From: Marasmius tenuissimus
Lineage: Eukaryota > Basidiomycota > Agaricomycetes > Agaricales > Marasmiaceae
Assembly (NCBI GenBank): GCA_029532415.1
Contig: JAQOTA010000036.1
Coordinates: forward strand, 1 to 64,000
Reading direction: 5' to 3'
DNA length: 64,000 bases
How positions within the stretch are numbered: position 1 is the first letter of the stretch; each line of letters opens with the position of its first letter. Below are positions 1 through 11,929 of this stretch, one piece after another. A program made the position numbers and the translations under genes. The notes under the pieces are model-generated. The model saw only the letters and a program-made list of their open reading frames with translations, made no database searches and had not been told where the DNA came from.

Positions 1-3000
1 TACAAGAAAGGTCTGTTTGCTCAGAAGGTGTGCATGCTGTAGCAGAATCGTCGAGAATCGAATGGTTGACGTTGGTAGATACCGGCGTCGAGTCGTAATA
101 TGTTACCGGTTGAGAGTTTTCGTTGCTTCTCGACAACGAGACGATATTGTTTGGGCACCCTGGATGGTTGTTTTTGTCACGAGTAAGGGGGTAATGGAAT
201 CGTTCGGAGCTCGGTCGAGGAAGCAACCCAATTCGTTTTGGGGTTGTAACCAATGTGTTAGTTGTGTTTGTGTCGTTCATTAGCCCGCAAGATATGGTGG
301 AGTGGTAGTATCGCTCTGTGCTGGAGGGAGTGGTTACCGTCGTATGATGTACGTTTGCGTGCACGCGACGCCGGTGACGATTCAATGTCGCACGATCTGT
401 GGACTTGAATCCACAGTATTCACAATGCTGGTCTTTCTGACGCAAACTTTTGTGTTGTTCAGTGGATGGTGTGCTAAGTTAGGATAGTGGATTTCGAACT
501 TACTGAATCTTTTCGTGTTTCGTGAGGTTGTACACATGGAGTGTAGAATACGTGCAAAATCGGCATCCATGAGACCTTTTGGAACCCAGTCTCAGCATGA
601 GCGTACAGCAAACGGAAATAAGTGAAACACGAATTTACGCTGCGGTTCTGTCCGTTCCGCTCAAATGAGTCAGCTTGTGCCTCTTCAAGGCGGATGTTTG
701 CTTGGCGATGTATCCACAGTCGTTACAAGCCATGTCCTATCAGAGGTAGTGGTGTACCTGAATGGAATCGATAGACAGAACAAAGGCAATACCATCGTGT
801 AGGGGTGTTTCTTCCTATCGACTAGACGGGGTCGATTATTAGTTTTTCCTGCATGCATGTATGTGGGTGTTGCCTCCGTGGTTGAGTATAGCATCAGAAG
901 TCGCAGAAACCAGCGAATAAAGCGTTGTGTGCTACGGACAGACGAGACACACGGAAGGTACTAAATGAGGTGGATTAGTCACGAGTTGAATGGGGCCGAA
1001 TTTACGGCGATATTCTGATGTGGGTCGATCGTAGAACTTGAGCTTAAACGTTAAATATTCCCGCCGCGACTCCGGTTTGCTGCCATGAACCATCATCCCA
1101 GCGTATTATCCATCCGGACCTTGGCAAATTATGTTGTTATTGGTGAATTCTTGCGTCTCTTTGAGCAAAGTGCGTGTGTATGTTTTCACATTTATGTTTC
1201 GACCGTGTCGTATGTTTGCCTAAATGAATTAGGACGTTTCTCTTGCAAGTCGACTCATCCGTTTGTCTCGTCAGCCGGCGGTGCAACGGCGATGCGTTCA
1301 TCTTTCGTTTCTTAAATTGGCGCGTACTTGAGAGAACATCGACATGTCTGAAACGCATTGTGTTTAGGTTGCGATGTATGCAATGTATAGATGTCTCGTC
1401 CTTCGTTCCTATTCTTAACTTTAGTTTTACCCTTGGGATTCTGAATCGCGTCGTGAACTTGTCGTATTGACTGGTCAAGGTGAAAGATGTGCTGGAATAC
1501 CCGCAATCGATGAGTTCTTTTCAAGGTTCGGGCAATCCTAATGCAGTACTGAACGCTCGAAAACATTCTAAGTCCATTAGGGTCGTCGAGCAGTGAGTAA
1601 CACTTAACTGTGAAGTAAATAAAGATAGACTCCCTCGACATATGCCTCTGGTACGTGGTCACCTACTAACCTGCAGGAGTTCAATGTCTGTCCATCGCCG
1701 AGTAAAGCAGAACTTGACAAGCTGCAACTAGGTTACAGTATTACCGAGAGAATACAAGTCGGTTTGACGAAGTTATCAGCCATCAAATATTCGATTGAGT
1801 GGGGCATCGAAGTTGATGGTTGGGAAGACTTCTCGAATGCTCGGTAGATACACAGCTGATGGGTTATTGTGTGTGGAAGCATCGTGTGGAGAAGAATCAA
1901 AAGAAGAGGTATTTTCAGTGACGACACCTTCCCGTGTGCGATGTGCGTGTTCAAAGTAATGTCTGGAAGTACTCGAATGGAAGGGGTGGGCTTTGCATGG
2001 TCCGTCGTTCTGGTTGGCGCTTGATGGTACATTAGTACTTGTTGAAGGCAGACTCTTATGTATTGACTTACTGAGTCCTAAGATGGATCGTAAGGTTATA
2101 CAACTGGATGGTTGAATACGCGCAGAAGTTGCAGCAGTGTGACCTAGAAATCGGGTATATTGAGAGAACATTTCGGGAACGCCAACCGAGGAGGTCAACT
2201 CACACAGCTTTTCTTTGTGTCGCGCTGAGGTGTGTAACTTTGTGTCTTTTCAGGTCAGACGTCCTGACTGCAGAGAAGTTGCACTCGTCACATTGTCGAG
2301 GCTGTCGACGTCGGAGGACTGATTATAAAAAGGCTACGTCTGTGAATTAATAGAATGAGATAGTACATACCACTGCATGGTCGTAACGGTGTTTTCTGGA
2401 TCTTGTCTTGCGCTTATTCGTCTTAAGTCTATCTCGAGTTGTTGATTTGGACTTTTCCATAACTTTATCGTGGGATGGACGAGTATGAGAAGTGCTAACG
2501 GCAACGGGAGTGATGAAGACGTACCGAAAGTCCAAACACCGAGCTCAAAGCCGATCAACGAGCACGTGGCAGCAAAATTGGTAATACGATGACGCACGGC
2601 ATCAGCGTTCGTTTGTGGCAAAATCGTACAAAGTAAAGTTGTTTCTGTTGCGTTCAGGGTTTTAGTTTCTTCCGTGTACCAAGAAATGAGACGGTATAAA
2701 ACATTGGTATCCTAAGTCCCTCCGGGTAAGATCATCGGAGGGGGGGTCAATCAACCCGTGTTCCAGTATTACAGTACAGTGGGTTTATTTATCATTTCGG
2801 CCACGGTACTACTACGTACATTCTACAAACGATAGAGAAAGTCAAGCGTTCGTGATGTAGAAGTACGAAGTAAAAATCCATGTACAAGGCAGTCATGCAG
2901 TACCTCGCATGATGTACTTTGGGCGTGTGACTAGTGGACAGGACCTCCGATATTCTGATTAGGTCCCGGGAATGCTTTCGAATCTAATATATATCTGGTT

Positions 3001-3256
3001 CTTGAACTGGGATCTGGGCTACGAAAAAACTCTGAGTCGCCGCGTGAACCTTCCCGCGTGTGTACTCTCCATAGTAAATTTGCATAAACAGTTGCCACAA
3101 CACAGTGTTGTCACGACAGTCCCATTCTTCCCTGCGATTTCCCCCCCAAGGTTCTCACTACCGACATTTCCAAATTTAAGCCTCAACTTGTCTGGTAAGG
3201 TTGGTGTGCATAGTCTGTAGATCTCTTGACTGACTATCGGTAGACTTGTCTTCACG
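1..3256. other. gene-poor stretch, no supported gene
   Basis: I see no conserved protein here on either strand. Reading frames are short (up to 140 codons), overlap each other on both strands and lack recognisable domains or a convincing series of splice sites. The longest, on the minus strand at 1776-2198, is Ser/Thr/His-rich and contains LPSIREVFP, which faintly recalls the N-terminal low-complexity part of agaricomycete C2H2 regulators. No Cys2-His2 finger follows downstream on that strand, so I do not call a gene. Part of 3.0-3.25 kb is probably the promoter and leader of the F-box gene that starts at 3257. Confidence 0.5.
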
Positions 3257-5080
3257 ATGGCCTGCAATCAAACGGAAGAGCGACGCACGCAGACTTGGGA
3301 CAGCTGTCTCGCAATGCTCGTTCAAAGACTCCACAGTCCCCTACCATTACTAGTCTTTCGTGGTCCCTCCGGCCTTGCGAGTTGTGATGACATCGAGAGG
3401 CAACGATTGGCCGATGACCAGGCCGCACTGGACGCCTATGATGTTCAGATCCGTAGCATAGACGCTATCAGAGATGAACTCGATTTGCGTCGAAAAGAGG
3501 CTCGGCGCTTTGTCCGACGTCGAGAACATTATTTGTCGTCGTTCAGGAAAGTACCCACCGAGGTCTGGATAGAGATATTTTCGTTGGTTTGTCGGAAACG
3601 CTCGTCAAATGATGACGGGGTCGAGGAAGAGAAGTGGTGGCCGTCTACGATATTCCCCATTGAAATCGGATATAACGAAAGGTTGTCGCCATACACCCTC
3701 TCTCAAGTTTGCCATCGTTGGAGAGACATTGCCATTCATTGCGAAGAACTATGGGTTAACATCAGTATCGACGTTCCGTTTGTCACCAAAGACATCGGAG
3801 TTCATCGCCATAGACCAGCCCTGGACACTTTTGCTCTGGCGCTGCAACGGTCCGGCAACAGAAAAATAACGCTCCGACTCGAATCTTATCCGGCGGAGGA
3901 GGACGATTTCTACCATGGTATTCCTTCGACAACATGGACCCTCTTCCGTAAAGCTTTATCGCGTACGGAGACTCTTGACATAGCGGCGGATCTCTTGCGT
4001 CATATAGACTTTGGCGAGGGTCTATCTTTTCCCAATCTTCGTCATATCTATCTCGACAGTCGCAGTCCTCTCCTGCCATTACCGGGTCCGTATGCTCGCG
4101 AGCAATTGCATGCACTTTTCGCGGCGCCCCACCTGAAATCTCTTGATCTACAGACCATGAGATGGGTTGTTGCCATAACACCTTTCCCATTTCGTGGACT
4201 TACTTCCTTCACCTGCGAGGATCCTGTGACGATGTCCGACCTTGGGCATCTTTCGCAGTGTTGCCCACGGCTGGTGGTATTGGCAGTACGAATTTCCGGG
4301 TCTCCCGACATGGGTGTTGAATCGAGTATTCTCCATTTTCCAGTCCTCGAAACATTCGTTCTCTACAATGGCGGATGGAATGCTGTATTTTGCCTTCGGC
4401 GACTAAGGACCCCCTCCCTCATCACCCTTCTATACGAGTCAACTCCGTGTACCTGCGACATGCTCGAATGCGTACTCGATTTTTTGATTGGCAGTCAGTG
4501 TCAATTGACGGCCATAGGTCTCAAAGTAGACGAAGAGTGTTTTATCGAAGAATATTCGGGTATATGGACACGATTGATCGAAAAGCTTCCTTTCCTACAC
4601 ACTCTCGATGTCGTTGTCCATGTCGTGAGTGCCGAGACTGCGAGGGAGATCAGTTGCCATGTAATATCGGTGCTTTGCCTTGGGAGGATGGATGCTCGGT
4701 ATGGCAACGTATTCGTCCCGGAGCTCAAGGACGTGTCAGTCACTGTAGAACAAAGGGGGTTCTGGTGCATGAACGGAACGGATGTTGATGCCTTGATTCG
4801 TTACTTCATGGACGTGATGGGGAGTCGTCGGACGTGTCACAATCGCTCCGAAGCTAGGTTCACGCCACTGGAAAAAGCTTTCCTTTCTTTGCAGTTTCAC
4901 TCGTGGAGCGACCACGGACCCCATCTAGCCTATTATGCTGATCTAAAAGAGCGCCATGGTGTAGATTCAGATGTACTTCATCGTCGGATTATCGATTTGG
5001 CGAGTGTTGGGTTGGATGTGGCGATAAAGATTGGCAGCTATGATATCCCAGCACCGCAGAACAATTTCACATACATGTAG
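3257..5080 (+). CDS. F-box protein, single exon
   Basis: An uninterrupted 607-residue frame beginning at the ATG at 3257. Residues about 45-95 are charged and likely coiled coil (QAALDAYDVQIRSIDAIRDE and following). They are followed at about 98-165 by an F-box of the type abundant in mushroom genomes: VPTEVWIEIFSLVC, a variable insert, then LSQVCHRWRDIAIHCEELW. The rest has scattered leucine-rich segments (FPNLRHIYLD, HLKSLDLQT, FPVLETFVLYNG). F-box proteins of this family are substrate receptors of SCF (Skp1-cullin-F-box) ubiquitin ligases, with the C-terminal part choosing the target; the target here cannot be told. The coiled coil plus F-box order and lack of introns match a large expanded agaricomycete family. 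A second F-box gene follows on the same strand, but the two are not close paralogues. Confidence 0.85.
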   Translation: MACNQTEERRTQTWDSCLAMLVQRLHSPLPLLVFRGPSGLASCDDIERQRLADDQAALDAYDVQIRSIDAIRDELDLRRKEARRFVRRREHYLSSFRKVPTEVWIEIFSLVCRKRSSNDDGVEEEKWWPSTIFPIEIGYNERLSPYTLSQVCHRWRDIAIHCEELWVNISIDVPFVTKDIGVHRHRPALDTFALALQRSGNRKITLRLESYPAEEDDFYHGIPSTTWTLFRKALSRTETLDIAADLLRHIDFGEGLSFPNLRHIYLDSRSPLLPLPGPYAREQLHALFAAPHLKSLDLQTMRWVVAITPFPFRGLTSFTCEDPVTMSDLGHLSQCCPRLVVLAVRISGSPDMGVESSILHFPVLETFVLYNGGWNAVFCLRRLRTPSLITLLYESTPCTCDMLECVLDFLIGSQCQLTAIGLKVDEECFIEEYSGIWTRLIEKLPFLHTLDVVVHVVSAETAREISCHVISVLCLGRMDARYGNVFVPELKDVSVTVEQRGFWCMNGTDVDALIRYFMDVMGSRRTCHNRSEARFTPLEKAFLSLQFHSWSDHGPHLAYYADLKERHGVDSDVLHRRIIDLASVGLDVAIKIGSYDIPAPQNNFTYM

Positions 5081-5537
5081 TTGAGTTACCCCGATGTTGT
5101 GTTCGTTGAATCGAAATGTTTGGCTGCTATCTACCTCGAAAGGGCTGCTGATTCGTTGACCTTGAGCGAACTCTTTTGCGTGGTGGTTGTTTTGAATTCC
5201 ATCACCCGAATCTGGCATCACGATTCACAATCTAAAAGCACCGATCTTTATCTCACGAACGCCTCAGAACTAAGTAGATCTCCGGGTATCGCGGAAGATC
5301 CGTGATGAGAACATATTTTTCTCACATGATGTCAAACCTTGGATCCGAGTGAAGTTATAAAGTTCGCGTTTTCAACTCGCTTCAGTGGACGCTTCGCTAG
5401 ACTCTGTTTTCCAGCTGATCGTCTAGTTCTGCATCGTTGCAAGAGCAACATCTTCATAGTTCCCGAGATACTGTGGTAAGTGCAGTCGTCGTCACATCAT
5501 CTCTAGTAATGCAGTCAAGGTGATCAAATTTTCGAAG

Positions 5538-7009
5538 ATGCCCACTACCAACTTAGCACGAGGTATACCGAGCGACATTTGGTCCGAAATACTTCAGTAC
5601 AGCTGCGCGTACACTCTCAACGCTGTTCAGCGTACTTGCTGTACCCTATACCCAGTTGCATCACGACTTCTTTACAGGAATGTAGTTTACCGATCTTCGA
5701 CTTCCGCGACACTGAATGATACCTTCTGGGAACGACTTGATGGGAACGGCGACCAGCGATATGTTTCCTTCTCCTCGGACAGGCTAGCGACAGACTCTTG
5801 TTACTTCGGTTACCCGCAGACTTTCACCGTCGGTGTACAGATCCGGTTGGACCCGTTCGGGTGTCGCGAGTTCTTCGATTGGGATGGAATACTCTGTCGA
5901 TCCTCTTCATTCTACAACATGACAGTCATGACGTTGCAACGGGTGCGTTTCCCTTGCACGTTTTTGCAGTCACTCCTCACTGGGTGCAGATCATTGCTTG
6001 AAATGTCCTTGACGGATGTGGAAATATCAGCGTTCGATGCGTCTTTTAGATCACCGGAAGCTTCACAATCACTTTTGGAAAACTGTAGACTTCGACGACT
6101 TACGGTCTGCGGTGTCTTCGAGCGTATCACTCATGTTGATGACGATACGGCTCGTATGTTAACACTCCTATTGAGGCTACCTACATTGAACATCCTTGCT
6201 TTCGACGTCGACACTTTACGGGCAACCATTTCCAACGTGTGTCTTTTGAGACCACCAATCGAACGTTTCACGATCTATGCCTTGAATGATTCACTCGCAA
6301 GAGACTTTCACTGGCACCGCGCATTAGAGGTCTCGTTGCGTGTTCTCGGAGATACACTTAAACGAGTGTGCATTCGGACACTTTCCGATCCCACAACAAT
6401 CTCTGCGCTAATCTTGCCTCAGTTACAGGCTTTCGAGGGCCCACTTTCATTGTTCTACGATTTCGAAGAAGACACTCTACGGGGACTTACTATCCTCATC
6501 GTAACGGAGACTTTATGCGAGCCACTCCGCTTTGTTGAATACGTGGAGCGTAGTCACGGACTCCCAGCAATGAAGAGTCTTCATTTGAACGTAGTCGACT
6601 TGGAGCCTCCATTGTTGACGCGACTAATACGTCTAGTCCCGGACATAGAGAAGTTTCACATAGAGAGTGCATATAGTGATGTTGCGCAGGTGTGTTCTGT
6701 TATTTATCTTTGTGCACCATTTACTGATTGATACACGAAATGAACCACTGCCCATAGGCTGTGGAACTTACTCATATCTGCTTCCTTCCTCACCTGGAGG
6801 AGTTCAACTTATTTGGCTTTGCCTTGGCGCAGACGTCCTCCGTCGAAGAAGCCTTTTTAGATCTTTTACTGACTGGATTGAAACACGAGTCGTGTCCCCA
6901 TCTAATACGTGCACGATTTGCGTACAATCGTGTTTGGTTATGGACAAGTAGGTCAAGGTGGATAGGTGTCGACGAAAGAGCTCTTACGATCGAAGAGTCG
7001 TTGGAATAG
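5538..7009 (+). CDS. F-box/leucine-rich-repeat-like protein
   Basis: Two exons, 5538-6689 and 6758-7009, joined in frame 0 (467 residues). The intron (6690-6757) begins GTGTGT and ends CCCATAG. I start at the ATG at 5538 because the frame upstream of it contains only a GTG. The N-terminus has a short F-box (IPSDIWSEILQYSC, then VQRTCCTLYPVASRLLYRNV), which is the usual form in mushroom proteins that carry leucine-rich repeats after it. Repeated segments such as LRRLTVCGVF, LPTLNILAFDVD and LPHLEEFNLFGFAL support a solenoid. It is probably an SCF substrate adaptor, inferred from family only. It lies 457 bp downstream of another F-box gene in the same orientation. Confidence 0.75.
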
Positions 7010-7529
7010 ACTAGTTGTATGTATCGTAGGAGCGATCCATATATATCGATGCGCTAGAGAACGGTTATGTGACTGGAGTGTTCGAATAATGGCGAACGGC
7101 GCAACTGAGTGATCATTAATCATCACGAATCACAGGATACCACAAGTCCATTCGGAAGTTACAGGAAAGGGAAGTATTGGAGCTGGTGTATTTGAGTATT
7201 GTAAGATAAACGGTCTTCCAACTTCTGATTTAGAGTTAATTGTGACTCAGAAGGAGGTACAAAACCCACTGTGGGGAGGGAACACAAGACAACGATTGTT
7301 TTGTTGCGAATAGATTTTATCGTGACGGTGAAGGGAATCGTATCTTCAATTCTCAAGAAAGTTACTGTCGGAGAATGGCACCTGCAGGAATTTCAAGAAA
7401 AAGTTTTCGCCTGCCGATCTAACTTCAGAGTTGGAATTGTGCAGGACGAGGCCAAAAAGAGTGGGCCGTACCGACCTCAACAGCAACAGTATCATAGGCC
7501 GACGACAGCAAACCATGTGGAATGCGAGC
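7010..7529. other. intergenic, nothing recognised
   Basis: Between the convergent ends of the second F-box gene and the minus-strand CxxC-protein gene. Plus-strand frames at 7271-7669 and 7522-7764 run into the antisense of that gene and have no domain. A TATATATCGAT stretch lies at about 7039. This region probably holds both 3' UTRs. Confidence 0.5.
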
Positions 7530-9491
7530 TCATGGCGCACCCGAGTTCGAACAAAGAGCAGCACGCTTTCCTATCCTCTCAGCAACGTCATCGAACTGGG
7601 CCATCGCACCTCGTACGTCGCTTCGGTCGTATCGAAGATCGCTTGATATGTCTTCTAAAGCACGTTTGAGCACCGAGAGTGAGAGTGACGGCGGAATGGG
7701 TTGTGTTTGTGGCAGGCGTTGGACAGGCCGAACTTGGGTAGGTGTGGCGGGAATATTTACATGAGGACAAGCCGGGGGTGCGGACACGGTGTTTTGGATG
7801 AGGGTCGCGGATTGGACGCATCTAGTCGATGTAGAGGCCCACGCAGAACTGGTCAGAGGCCTACGAGTAGCTATCATGGTGGCGCTCGTAGACGGAATCG
7901 CTGTAGTCTCGGTGATCGATTCTGTTGACCCCGACAGTGCGACAGGAATCGGTCTAGATCTAGCGGCAGCTTTGGTACCATTCGTCGTTAGTGATGCACG
8001 GGGGGAAGTAGTAGTCGATTCAATAGGTCTAAGGTCTGACAGAGGACACGAGTTAAACATCGGTGCAGGCTCACGTTGAGTATGTAGGAATAACAAACCT
8101 GAGGTGAGACCAGTGCTATGGCTTGTGGTGTTATCACGGCTCCTCCCGTACTTCTCGTTTTTCTTGTGTCCAACCTGGGCGTGTTTAGCCTTCTCCGTTG
8201 GACGTCGTTCTCTCTGTCGACGGTAAAAACGAAGGACGAATCGTCAGACTCGGACGGTAGGATGAAATCGATGTAAAGACATACCTTGGGTCGTTTGGTG
8301 ACATTGTCAACAGGTTCAACATCGTTAATAGCTCTACCTTCTTGAAAGCGCTTGGGGGATGGGCTCATTTGGTCTTCAGAGCTCTTCGTGTTCGGACAAC
8401 TCAGAAAGAAACATAATGACGTGCAAAGATGACTTACAGGTCTAGCCGATACAGTTAAGTCAGGACTTTTCCGTCCACTCGATACTCGCTCTGTCCTCTT
8501 ATATGAATCCCGTTTGGTGATCACAACCGATACTTGTTTGAAAGGCTGAAAGAAGGGGAGGTGAATCGTGATGTTACTCAGCGGAAGGCGAACAGATACT
8601 TTTGCCTTCTTCGCAGGTGGCATCGACAAGGTTGTATTTGAAAGTTCTCCAGTGTCGCTCAAGGTCCTGCGTTTGCGCTTATGCTGTAGTCCTGTGGGAT
8701 CCCGATCTGGTGCAGTTGTTTCAGCGACCTCCATTAGTATCGTGCGGCTTCCCTGTCGCACGTCTTCCTTGTGCGATTCCATCTTGTCCTCCTCCTCGAC
8801 GTTTTCTTCTTCGGCCGCTTCACGTCGCTTCACAGCCGATCTTTTCTTCTGCCTCTTTTTCGTTGAAGTTCTCTTGTCCTTCAGATACAACTGTTTCAGC
8901 GAGTCAAAAAGGTCCTCGCCAATACCCATCTGGTTCATCGTTTTCTCCTTTCGAAAACTTTCCGTCAGGCTACAAGTCCCGGCTCGAGTTGTGGTGCACT
9001 CGTTGCAGATTGTCTTCCGATCGCCGAGGCTACTGGTGCAAGGCAAATTATATGAGAGACAGCGATTGCATTTCTATATGGCAGATAAAGAGCCCTGGTC
9101 AGCACGTAGGTAAGGCAGACTCGAAAATACAATGAACGAATCTGACCTTGTTGTTTCTTTCCTTCCAGTCAGAGACGAATTTTTCGGGGCCTCGAGAGTT
9201 GTACAAGAGTTGGAATTTCTTTCTAAGAGTAGGAGTGATGGTTGTAGTATGAGCTTGTGAATCTGTGACCACATTGGTCTGTTCTTCGTCGTCCGATTGA
9301 GTATCAGGGTCGTCCATTTCTGACTTGCCAGATCCCACCGACCAAGACGTGTCTTCTGCTTTTTCGTTAGACCCTGTAGCTTGTCTCAGGCTGGCCGTCA
9401 CACTACCGTTCGCCACCTCCTTCCCTGGACTCTTTTGTCCATCATTCTGTTTCTTCGATCGCGGTGTTGAGTTTCGCGCGCCAGTACTCAT
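7530..9491 (-). CDS. two-CxxC-knuckle protein, divergent paralogue 1
   Basis: Four exons on the minus strand: 9491-9147, 9073-8438, 8383-8285 and 8213-7530, giving 587 residues with frames preserved at every junction. Residues about 1-75 are Ser/Thr/Lys-rich and acidic. Around residues 90-155, across the first intron, there is FQLLYNSRGPEKFVSDWKER followed by a Cys motif: CNRC, then PC, ICNEC, and TC. This resembles paired zinc-knuckle segments and is clearly related to the neighbouring plus-strand gene. Lys/Arg-rich runs after it (KKRQKKRSAVKRR, KRKRR) look like nuclear localisation signals. The C-terminus (LKRALEDISSDLRYDRSDV...) is a predicted helix/coiled coil, also matching the neighbour. 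I do not recognise a characterised family; a nuclear, zinc-binding role is inference. Confidence 0.6.
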
Positions 9492-9838
9492 GACTCTTGT
9501 TTTAAGTGCTTGAGCTCTCGGCAATGGATCCTACGATGTAGTTTTGACGCGTACGCGACGAAGTTTGACGAATAGGGACTTACCTGTTGAGCTGGTCTGT
9601 AATAAGCACGTTATAGTGAAGGAACAACAGGTCGCAATGTCCTGCCGTGTCCAATCATGGGATGTATCTCCAAATAAAGTAAAAAATAGTCCGGTCCGGA
9701 GGTGGGACTTCTGATACCATGAGACTTTGGACGCCGGCCGTACTCCGTGTTCCGAATCATGAGTACGGGAAATACTTTGCTCCTTTGACTTGAACTCTCA
9801 CTTTCTGTAGGCCACGTGTTTACGCGCTCATCCTCATC
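9492..9838. promoter_or_regulatory. shared divergent promoter of the CxxC paralogues
   Basis: A 347-bp interval separating the start codons of two head-to-head paralogous genes. It must contain both transcription starts. I see no obvious TATA element or long palindrome. The common ancestry of the two genes implies an inverted duplication, so the two halves may share promoter elements. Confidence 0.5.
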
Positions 9839-10982
9839 ATGGCGTTGGAACGGAAGAAGATACGAAAAGCCGATATCAGGATCACTCAAGAAATGAAATC
9901 AAGATTCAAAGAGTCATATAATGTCCAAGGGACGCGCGAACAACGAAGACTGTGGCGGAAGGAAAACGAGGATAAAGTACTCACAATGACCCGTAAACTT
10001 CTGCGAGCTGTTCTAACGTTTACTGTCCTCTAGCGTTGCGAGCAATGCAAAAGTCGGTATATGGAATGTATTCCATTGTTCGATACCACGTCTGCGTCTC
10101 TCAGATGTCAACGTTGTTTTCATGCACGGTACGCGTGCTCCAAGTCCAGCGAATTTCGCCGGGCCCTTATCATGGAGGATATGAGGATCACCAGTGGTGA
10201 ATTTGAAGCATTACATAAGTGGTATAGTTTGGAGAAGAAAACGAAAGGAAAATCTAAGGTGTCATCGGAGACCAAGGCAGCAACTGTTTCAACCGACGTA
10301 GACTCGAAAGATCCCCAGAAGCCTAGCTTTGAAGGTGGGACAGAAGACGTGATGCATGAAGACGAAGAATCTCAAGGGACTTTCCGCGCGTTGGAGGACA
10401 CGAAGGTGAGCATAACTTCACTGCCTGAAATTGCTCTGATCGCTTCTGGCAGACGAAGCGAACTGCAATTGGCGGGAATCGCGTTGAGATTCCGTTGCGT
10501 GAAGATTCTCGACCAAGGGACACAGGAAACAGTGTTGATACATTACTGCACGAGTAAGTGTTCAACGTCATAACAAGGGACTGTGGCTCACCAAGCTATA
10601 ATTTGGGTACTACAGCGATGTCTTGGTTGACGATGACGATGAACTTCAGTACCCAATCAGTGCCGAAGAATCATTATCAGGGAACAATTCTTGCTCGGAG
10701 ATGTTGACTCAGAACCAAGCTTCTCGCATCCAGTCCACCGAATTACCCCCCGAATCTTGTGAGAACTTGTATTTGGTTTGCTACCAGGAAAGTGATCTTA
10801 CCAACGCCTATTTAATAGCCACATTACTGGCCGCTCAACTTTTGCAACTCAAGAGCGACGTACAGGAAACCACGGCTAGTCTTCGCTTCCGCAGAGCTAC
10901 AAAGGACAAAAGTGTTGACGTCTACGACCAAATTGCTGTAAAGCTTGGAGATCTCATGATTCAGTTCGGTGTGAAGGACTGA
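9839..10982 (+). CDS. two-CxxC-knuckle protein, divergent paralogue 2
   Basis: Four exons, 9839-9976, 10034-10405, 10453-10553 and 10616-10982, give an intact 325-residue protein. The N-terminus has IRITQEMKSRFKESYNVQGT and RRLWRKENEDK, which lines up with the same position of the minus-strand partner. After the first intron comes CEQC, EC, CQRC and AC within about 32 residues, a probable zinc-binding pair of knuckles. The middle is acidic and Ser-rich (LVDDDDELQY, SAEESLSGNN). The C-terminal 100 residues are helical, with LLAAQLLQLKSDVQE and LRFRRATKDKSVD. The first intron sits at the same place, just before the first Cys, in both genes, which supports duplication. Function is unknown; it is not a Zn2Cys6 regulator because the six-Cys spacing is absent. 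Confidence 0.65.
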
Positions 10983-11309
10983 AATGATGCAGAGTTTGAG
11001 TTGTATGTGGTGTGATAGTACCGTGGTCTGGTTCCGACGTGGGCGAGTGTATTTTTGGATACGTGATTGTGGCAGGATGACAATAGCAACTTGACTCACG
11101 AAAAGCTGCGCGAATACTTGTTCTGACACACACAACGTTTCCCCGCCATGCAAATGGTTGGGACTTGGTTCGAGTTGTTTGTCGCATCGTGGATGAAGGT
11201 GGGATGAGTATAGGCTGGCCAATTATAAGGATCAACATCAAGTGTAATGCCCAGTAGCAGGTATATCTGGTTCCACGGCTTTACGGAGAGGTCGACCGTC
11301 TCCCAGACT

Positions 11310-11790
11310 AGATATGGTGGCTCAGTGGTTATGGTCCTGTCAGTAAGTATAAAATTCAGACGATTTATTGTAGCCAACTCTGGCCCAATAAGTAATCCCG
11401 TTCCTTCTGTCGAGGTGGTGTGATAATTGGCGTCAGGCCTGAGGTAACTTCACGCCAGACTGTGAGTGTGGTACGTACAATGACACGCGGGAAAAGGAGA
11501 GGGGAACACACCACCAAAGTCGCCGATGATTCCCGTACTTCAAGTTTGGTTATGGGACCGAGAACTTTCAGAACGGTGAGCTAAGATGAGCTTCGCTGTG
11601 AAGTAGTCAGTCTAACGCCCGGCGTGTCCATCTGCGACTTTGATAACTGTCCGAGGTCGTATTTGCTCCAACCGAGAACCGTTCGCCAGACATTTCGCAG
11701 AAAGCAAGGTAATCGTCCCATTGATCCATTCGAACCCGGACTGAGTCGAGCGCTCGTGCTCCAATCGCACGGCAACGAAATTATACTCGT
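11310..11790 (-). pseudogene. old, diverged copy of NUP192 3' region
   Basis: Base-by-base this stretch follows 17155-17680 of the large NUP192 copy downstream: both share a segment reading GGTGTGTTCTCCTCTCCTTT-like on the minus strand near the intron, and the exon for the peptide around IDQIRPQTDAEVAYAS is recognisable at 11620-11720. Substitutions and indels are frequent (roughly a quarter to a third of sites by eye), no open frame remains, and neighbouring exons are missing. It is a relic of the C-terminal part of a nuclear-pore scaffold gene, older than the nearly identical 5' fragment at 13280. Confidence 0.6.
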
Positions 11791-11929
11791 CTTCGATAGG
11801 ACTGGGTCATGATATCCCAGCATCCCAACATCCAGATTGTGGTGTGGCTGCGGACATCGATTCCGATCAATCGCTCTCTTCGTTGTCCTCCTGCGCCTTG
11901 ACACTCCCTTGAGCATTGGCCTCCCCCTG

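Noticed and set aside
1776..2198. 140-codon minus-strand frame with LPSIREVFP as a C2H2 regulator
   Set aside because: No zinc finger follows on that strand and the similarity is one short motif.
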